From positions 1-25,299 of the forward strand of contig JBDRLH010000033.1 of assembly GCA_043813215.1 (NCBI GenBank): a stretch of 25,299 nucleotides of DNA, in the 5' to 3' direction. Each line of letters begins with the position of its first letter. Position 1 is the first letter of the stretch. Origin of the DNA: JBDRLH01 sp043813215. Lineage in GTDB: Bacteria; Patescibacteriota; Minisyncoccia; Minisyncoccales; JAQTPW01. Positions 20,910 through 25,299 of this stretch are shown here, piece after piece. A program made the position numbers and the translations under genes. Under the pieces are notes generated by a model. The model ran no database searches and was not told the origin of the DNA. It was given only the letters and a program-made list of their open reading frames with translations.

Positions 20910-22310
20910 TTAGATCTTTTTTAGTTCCGGGCCAGAGGGGGTATCTTTTACCTCGTATCCCAGAGATTTAATCTTTTTGCGGACTTGGTCGGATTTCTGC
21001 CAGTTTTTTTCTTGTCGGAATTTTTCTCTTTCCTCGGTTAACACCTTAACTTCTTTTGGAATGTTTTCTGTTTTTTCGGGAAAGATAAAGCCGAAAAAGG
21101 AATCTATTTTTTCAAAAAATTTCAAGATATTTTCTGCATCAGAAAGTGTCAATTTGCCCTTGTCAATTAAAGAGTTGCTTTTATTTATTAAGTCAAAAAT
21201 AGCGGCTATGGCTTTTGGCGTATTAAAATCATCTTCCATGGCTTTCTCAAATTTTCGCGAATAGTCGTTAATTTTATTTGCGAATATTTGCGAATTTTTA
21301 TTCGTCTTAATTAACAATCGCAGTTTATTTATGAATTCATCAATTCTTTCCAGTTGATTTTTTGCGGCATCAATTTCTTTTTCCGAATAATCAATAGGGG
21401 AGCGGTAATGACTTTTTAAGGCAAACAAGCGTAAAATTCTGGCAGAATGGATTTTTAAGAAATCTTTTATGGTGATGAAGTTGCCGAGAGATTTGGACAT
21501 TTTTTGGCCCGAAATCGTCAAAAATCCGGTATGCAGCCAATGGAAAACCAGGGGCGATTTGCCGGAAATGGCTTCCATTTGGGCGATTTCGGCTTCGTGG
21601 TGGGGAAAAATCAGATCTCTGGCGCCTCCGTGAATGTCGTATTGCGCTCCAAAGTATTTTTCGGTAATGGCCGTATCTTCAATGTGCCAACCCGGACGTC
21701 CTTTGCCAAAAGGGCCAGACCAGCTCGGTTCTCCTGATCTGCTTAATTTCCACAAGCAAAAGTCGCCTTTATTTTTTTTAGCGATGCTTTGGTCTATTCG
21801 GGAAACGGCATCTTCGGCGCCTTCTGACTTTCTGTTGGAAAGCTTGCCGTAATTTTTAAATTTGGAAATATCGTAATAAATGCCATCTTCTGTTTTGTAG
21901 GCGAATCCCTTTTTGAGCAATCTCTCGACTTGGCTGATGATTTCCGGGATATATTCGGTTGCCCGGGCGTATTTCGTGACGCTATTTATTTTTAAAGCCG
22001 ACATGTCTGCCAGGTACTCTTTTTCAAACTGTCGGGCCAGATCTTTGGGTAAAACGTTTTTTTCTTTCGCTCGATTTATGATTTTATCGTCAATGTCCGT
22101 AATGTTTTGTAGATAAAAAACTTCGTAGCCCTTTTGCCTCAAGTATTTTACAATCATATCAAAAGCGGCGTAGGTTCTGGCGTGGCCCAGATGTGAAAAG
22201 TCATAAACCGTCGGCCCGCAGACAAAAAGTTTCAACTTTTTACTTTGAGTATTATCGAAGGGCTTCAATGCTTCTTTTTTTCGAGAAATAGTATTGTATA
22301 TTGTGAGCAT
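20910..22310 (-). CDS. cysS: Cysteinyl-tRNA synthetase
   Basis: The product is 466 aa from ATG 22310, close to the E. coli length. Class I signatures are HLGH (40-43) and KMSKS (270-274). Zinc-site residues include Cys31 (FVCGPTVYDFSHLGH) and the FPHHEAEIAQ segment, but the usual Cys in GWHIEC is Asp here (GWHIEDTAI). The C-terminal DALR-like and anticodon-binding helices follow. A 10-bp tandem repeat (21276-21295) encodes part of a variable linker. The reading frame stays open to 22433, but a start there would overlap the divergent gene and is rejected. An extended -10 lies 6 bases before the ATG. Confidence 0.97.
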   Translation of the reverse strand: MLTIYNTISRKKEALKPFDNTQSKKLKLFVCGPTVYDFSHLGHARTYAAFDMIVKYLRQKGYEVFYLQNITDIDDKIINRAKEKNVLPKDLARQFEKEYLADMSALKINSVTKYARATEYIPEIISQVERLLKKGFAYKTEDGIYYDISKFKNYGKLSNRKSEGAEDAVSRIDQSIAKKNKGDFCLWKLSRSGEPSWSGPFGKGRPGWHIEDTAITEKYFGAQYDIHGGARDLIFPHHEAEIAQMEAISGKSPLVFHWLHTGFLTISGQKMSKSLGNFITIKDFLKIHSARILRLFALKSHYRSPIDYSEKEIDAAKNQLERIDEFINKLRLLIKTNKNSQIFANKINDYSRKFEKAMEDDFNTPKAIAAIFDLINKSNSLIDKGKLTLSDAENILKFFEKIDSFFGFIFPEKTENIPKEVKVLTEEREKFRQEKNWQKSDQVRKKIKSLGYEVKDTPSGPELKKI

Positions 22311-22316
22311 GTTTTT

Positions 22317-22325
22317 ATTATAACA
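22317..22325 (-). promoter_or_regulatory. Extended -10 promoter for cysS
   Basis: On the minus strand TGTTATAAT (22325-22317) is a perfect extended -10, 6 bases before the ATG at 22310. The -35 is poor. The cysS mRNA would be leaderless. Confidence 0.65.
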
Positions 22326-22349
22326 ATATTTTATCTTTTTGTGCCAGCG

Positions 22350-22378
22350 TTGACTTTTTCCAAAAAATTTGATAAAAA
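22350..22378 (+). promoter_or_regulatory. Candidate promoter for the 22432 gene
   Basis: TTGACT (22350-22355), a 17-base spacer and TAAAAA (22373-22378). The leader would be about 45 bases and ends with a strong Shine-Dalgarno site. Confidence 0.45.
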
Positions 22379-22431
22379 ATAATCGCGTTCTTTGGGTGTT
22401 TAATGTATATGTATTTAATAAAGGAGGGCAC

Positions 22432-22950
22432 ATGGCATCGGACTATATCTGCGAAAGAGCTTTCGGACCGAGGAATTTATCTAGACCAGGTTTCTTTCCC
22501 AACTTCAGGCCGTTCAAGGAGTTACCTTACGACAATTATGATATTCTGATTCCGGTCGTTGACGAGGTTTATTCGCTTTTGATGCAAGAATTAACCAGCA
22601 AAAAATCCGCTAAGGAGAATTTCGGCATCACGGCCATTGAGGAGCAAGCAGTGATCGGAAATATCCCCAGTTTCCGGATTATCATTGAAGGAGAAATTTT
22701 CTTCATCACCGGCAAGATGGCAAATCTGGTAACATATCACGAAGATCCGTTGTGGCTTGTCGAAAAAATACGCTTTGGGTCGCGAATATCCAATGAAAGA
22801 CTTATGAATCATTTATTTTTTGATTTTAAAGCCTTTCTCAAGAAGCAGAAGCCAAGTGAGATGATCAAATCTGCGGCAAAACGAATAAACAAACATAATT
22901 TAAGCTATTTAAAAAACAGGGACGATCTCATGAAATATTATCAATTGTGA
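22432..22950 (+). CDS. Unknown 172-aa soluble protein with strong Shine-Dalgarno site
   Basis: Start ATG 22432 is fixed by AAAGGAGGG a few bases upstream, the same pattern as at 12649. The first 35 residues are aromatic and Pro-rich (GFFPNFRPFKELPYDNYD). The middle is alpha/beta-like (FRIIIEGEIFFITGKMANLV), and the C-terminal half is helical and basic (FLKKQKPSEMIKSAAKRINK). No TM helix, signal peptide or catalytic motif was recognised. It is a single-gene unit between the divergent cysS gene and its own terminator. Confidence 0.7.
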   Translation: MASDYICERAFGPRNLSRPGFFPNFRPFKELPYDNYDILIPVVDEVYSLLMQELTSKKSAKENFGITAIEEQAVIGNIPSFRIIIEGEIFFITGKMANLVTYHEDPLWLVEKIRFGSRISNERLMNHLFFDFKAFLKKQKPSEMIKSAAKRINKHNLSYLKNRDDLMKYYQL

Positions 22951-22976
22951 AATCCGCCCGATGCTATCCAAAAAGG

Positions 22977-23001
22977 AGAGTGGCAAAAACCACTCTTTTT
23001 T
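22977..23001 (+). terminator. Intrinsic terminator after the 22432 gene
   Basis: The stem AGAGTGG (22977-22983)/CCACTCT (22990-22996) with loop CAAAAA is followed by a T-rich tract. Confidence 0.9.
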
Positions 23002-23004
23002 CTT

Positions 23005-23033
23005 TTGTTAATTTTAAAATTCTGTGATAAAGT
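23005..23033 (+). promoter_or_regulatory. Candidate promoter for the 23043-dnaX operon
   Basis: TTGTTA (23005-23010), a 17-base spacer and TAAAGT (23028-23033), with the ATG at 23043. The 5' leader would be only a few bases. Confidence 0.4.
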
Positions 23034-23042
23034 AAAGCAATT

Positions 23043-23597
23043 ATGATACCTGAACTCCAGACATTTTTTTTGGCCATGACTCCGATCGGGGAACTCAGAA
23101 TCTCAATCCCAACTGCCCTTACGATCTTTCATCTTGACGTTATCAGGGCTTACCTGTTTTCGGTCTTAGGTAATTTGGTTCCCGTAGTTTTCCTTCTGTT
23201 TTTTCTTGAACCTATTGCAAAATGGCTTTCCTCAAGATTCAGTTTTTTAAAAAGAATTTTTGACTGGTTGTTCTCAAGAACGAGAAGGAAATACGGCTTC
23301 AAGATAGAAAAATACGGATATCCGGCTTTGGCTCTTTTTGTGGCAATACCTCTGCCGTTTACCGGAGCTTGGACGGGGTCTCTGATCGCTTTCCTTTTCG
23401 GAATATCTTTTAAGAAAGCTTTTTCTGCAATATCGCTGGGAGTGCTTGCAGCCGGGGGAATTGTCAGCTTTATGGTATTAACGGGTCTTGCCATCGAAAA
23501 ATACTTAGGCTGGCAGATTCTGCTGGTATTTATATTGACATTAATTCTCGGATTTTGGATATGCAATAATAAAATTAATAAAAAGAATGAGCAATAA
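23043..23597 (+). CDS. COG2426/Sm_multidrug_ex-type membrane protein
   Basis: The product is 184 aa with four or five hydrophobic helices. Family landmarks are the N-terminal TPIGELRISIPTAL and the central FVAIPLPFTGAWTGSLIAFL, where a conserved Pro/Gly-rich segment forms a re-entrant-like helix. These proteins are annotated as putative small multidrug exporters, but the role is not well proven. The last 11 bases overlap the start of the GtrA gene. Confidence 0.85.
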   Translation: MIPELQTFFLAMTPIGELRISIPTALTIFHLDVIRAYLFSVLGNLVPVVFLLFFLEPIAKWLSSRFSFLKRIFDWLFSRTRRKYGFKIEKYGYPALALFVAIPLPFTGAWTGSLIAFLFGISFKKAFSAISLGVLAAGGIVSFMVLTGLAIEKYLGWQILLVFILTLILGFWICNNKINKKNEQ

Positions 23598-24216
23598 TAA
23601 AAAAGATATAATTTTTAGCTTAGTTTGCGGAGAAATAACCGCTTTGTTCGTCCTCCTGGTGATTAAAAATCCATACATCGAGGAATTCCAGGTTTTGGTC
23701 AAAATGGCAGATTTAACCTGGTATTTATTGATTGTTTTTCCGGTAATTTTTTTAATCGGCGTTTTGGCGGCCAAATTTTTAGAGAAATTTACTTCGCTTT
23801 TTTCCCAAATAGTTAAATTCGTAGAAGTGGGAGTTTTAAATACTTTCATTGACGTCGGGATCTTGAATCTTTTAATCGGGCTGACGGGTATTACCGCCGG
23901 ATTCTGGCTTGTGCCGCTGAATGCCGTATCTTTTTTATTCGCCATGACTAATTCTTACTTTTGGAATAAATCATGGACGTTTAAAATTAGGGAGCAGGCC
24001 ACAGGAAAAAATTTCCTTCGATTTTTATCCGTCTCGGGAATCGGTTGGCTCATCAATACCGGCGTTTTGGTTTTAATAACCGGTTTGATTTCTCCTTTAT
24101 TCGGCCTTTCGGCCGGTGCCTGGGCGAATATAGCCAAACTTGGTGCCATTATCGTTTCAATGGTCTGGAATTTTATAGGATACAAATTTTTCGTATTCAA
24201 AAAGAACAATGGCTAA
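23587..24216 (+). CDS. GtrA-family membrane protein
   Basis: The product is 209 aa. Two N-terminal helices (about 8-27 and 42-63) precede the four-helix GtrA domain (about 75-205), marked by FVEVGVLNTFIDVGILNLL, NSYFWNKSWTF and the ending WNFIGYKFFVF. GtrA proteins are thought to move lipid-linked sugars across the membrane or to assist such flippases. The extra N-terminal helices are not part of the core domain. Overlaps with both neighbours suggest translational coupling. Confidence 0.92.
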   Translation: MSNNKKDIIFSLVCGEITALFVLLVIKNPYIEEFQVLVKMADLTWYLLIVFPVIFLIGVLAAKFLEKFTSLFSQIVKFVEVGVLNTFIDVGILNLLIGLTGITAGFWLVPLNAVSFLFAMTNSYFWNKSWTFKIREQATGKNFLRFLSVSGIGWLINTGVLVLITGLISPLFGLSAGAWANIAKLGAIIVSMVWNFIGYKFFVFKKNNG

Positions 24217-25299
24217 CTTGGTTTTATACCGCAAATACCGGCCTCAAACCTTTTCCGAGTTTGTGGGACAAGAGCATATTATAAAAATCATTGCCAATGA
24301 GATTTCTGGCGGAATGGTTTCGCATGCTTATTTGTTTTGCGGACCCAGGGGAACGGGAAAAACCACTCTGGCCCGTCTTTTGGCAAAATCAATGAATTGC
24401 CAGAATAAGAAAGAGGGAACTTTTGAGCCTTGCAATAAATGCAATTCTTGTGTAGAAATTACTCAGGGCAGGGCAATAGACTTAATAGAAATTGACGCCG
24501 CTTCGCACAGGGGAATAGACGAAATGAGAGATTTAAAAGACGGGATCCGTTTCGGGCCGACAAAATCAAAATACAAAATTTTTATTATTGACGAAAGCCA
24601 TCAATTGACCAAAGAGGCGTCCAACGCTCTTCTGAAAACCCTTGAAGAGCCGCCTCCCCACGCCATATTCATTCTGGCGACCACCGAAATCCATAAAATG
24701 ATTTCGACGATCATTTCCCGTTGCCAGAGATTTGATTTCAGAAAACTGACCTTGCCGGAATTAGTCGGGCAGTTGGAGCACATTTGTAAAAAAGAGAATG
24801 TAAAGATGGAAAAACCGGCCCTGGAATTGATTGCTCAAAGTGCCACCGGCTCTTTACGCGACGCCTTATCGTTGCTAGACCAGATTCTCGCCTTTTTAAC
24901 AAATTCCAAAAAAGAAATTACCACAAATGATTTAAAAAATCTTCTGGGCCTGGTGGAAATTGAGACCGTAGCCAAGCTGGCAGATTTCATCGCCCAAAAG
25001 AAGCTGGCCGAAGCCATCGGATTTTTAAATGAGATAGCTGACAAGGGAATGGATTTGCAGGAATTTTCAAAAGCGGCAATAAACTATTTCAGGCAGATAT
25101 TGATTTTAAAAATAGCCGGAGCAGGCAATCAGATTTTAACGGGCCTGGGCAAAGAAGAACTTTTAAGAATGGGAAACCAGGCAAAAAGTTTCAAAGAAGA
25201 AGACTTGCAGAAAATAATAAATTATTTTCTGGAAGCCGAAAATAAAATGAGATATTCGTCAATACCCCAGCTGCCGCTGGAATTGGCGATTATCGAAGC
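24209..25299 (+). CDS. dnaX: DNA polymerase III subunit gamma/tau (3' truncated by window end)
   Basis: The frame is open from ATG 24209 to the window edge, 363 codons. The N-terminus ANLVLYRKYRPQTFSEFVGQ is diagnostic. Walker A is GPRGTGKT (45-52), the zinc site is Cys64, Cys75, Cys78 and Cys81, Walker B ends in IIDESH (128-131 DESH), and ALLKTLEEPP and TIISRCQRFDF carry the SRC motif. Domain III begins near residue 225. It is the motor of the clamp loader. The region where a tau/gamma frameshift site might lie is not fully in the window. recR is not adjacent, unlike in many bacteria. Confidence 0.97.
   Translation, partial: MANLVLYRKYRPQTFSEFVGQEHIIKIIANEISGGMVSHAYLFCGPRGTGKTTLARLLAKSMNCQNKKEGTFEPCNKCNSCVEITQGRAIDLIEIDAASHRGIDEMRDLKDGIRFGPTKSKYKIFIIDESHQLTKEASNALLKTLEEPPPHAIFILATTEIHKMISTIISRCQRFDFRKLTLPELVGQLEHICKKENVKMEKPALELIAQSATGSLRDALSLLDQILAFLTNSKKEITTNDLKNLLGLVEIETVAKLADFIAQKKLAEAIGFLNEIADKGMDLQEFSKAAINYFRQILILKIAGAGNQILTGLGKEELLRMGNQAKSFKEEDLQKIINYFLEAENKMRYSSIPQLPLELAIIE

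Noticed and set aside
22311..22433. Longer cysS start at 22433 and longer start at 22369 for the neighbouring plus-strand gene
   Set aside because: Both would overlap each other and run through the promoters. The cysS family N-terminus begins at 22310 and the strong ribosome-binding site sets the other start at 22432.
1..25299. CRISPR array, transposon, prophage or recoded stop codons
   Set aside because: No regularly spaced repeats, transposase, integrase or phage structural genes were seen. The short repeats in rsmH, cysS and the 596-2695 gene are in coding sequence. TGA, TAG and TAA all end normal genes.

Overview
The window looks like a contig piece from a Candidate Phyla Radiation bacterium (Patescibacteria, most likely a Parcubacteria-type lineage). 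The supporting signs are: a low to moderate GC genome with short intergenic gaps and the standard genetic code (TAA, TAG and TGA all end genes); tRNA genes without encoded CCA; a LamG-domain type IV pilin-like protein; a membrane-anchored ClpC-like AAA+ protein; a DUF4015-type glycoside hydrolase; and a very short mraZ-rsmH-ftsL-ftsI cluster. The lineage is an inference, since no 16S rRNA gene is present.

Layout. 1-3750: the 3' end of a membrane-anchored surface protein, a bidirectional terminator, a reverse-strand membrane protein (PP2C-like domain, TM segment, beta-propeller-like tail) and a membrane-bound CAP-domain protein. 3752-8890: tRNA-Val(CAC), then a forward run of a small membrane protein, a LamG pilin-like protein, a ClpC-like double AAA+ protein and a DUF4015 protein. 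8946-12434: mraZ control region and the mraZ-rsmH-ftsL-ftsI operon. 12440-13633: an accessory patch with a promoter, a structured leader or small RNA, two unknown small genes with strong Shine-Dalgarno sites, and tRNA-Glu(CTC). 13634-17305: fabF, a CaCA-type cation exchanger, an RmuC-like protein and rplU. 17337-19411: reverse-strand dnaB then recR. 19476-20846: a GT4 glycosyltransferase and a small zinc-ribbon protein. 20910-22310: cysS on the reverse strand. 22432-25299: an unknown 172-aa protein, then an overlapping operon of a COG2426-type membrane protein, a GtrA-family protein and dnaX, which runs off the end. No stretch above 300 bases lacks a gene.

Two modes of expression can be seen. 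Many genes have a -10-like hexamer only about 5-15 bases upstream of the start codon and no Shine-Dalgarno sequence, which suggests leaderless or near-leaderless mRNAs. A second set (12649, 13077, 20655, 22432, and fabF) has GGAGG-like ribosome-binding sites, and most of these are single-gene units closed by their own terminator. The most interesting non-coding features are the pairable leader upstream of 12649, the 10-bp-phased MraZ boxes overlapping a DnaA box, and a 16-bp inverted repeat between dnaB and recR.

I found no CRISPR array, transposase, prophage or recognisable defence system. The strongest candidates for undescribed biology are the structured leader with its unknown small genes, and the membrane AAA+ neighbourhood.
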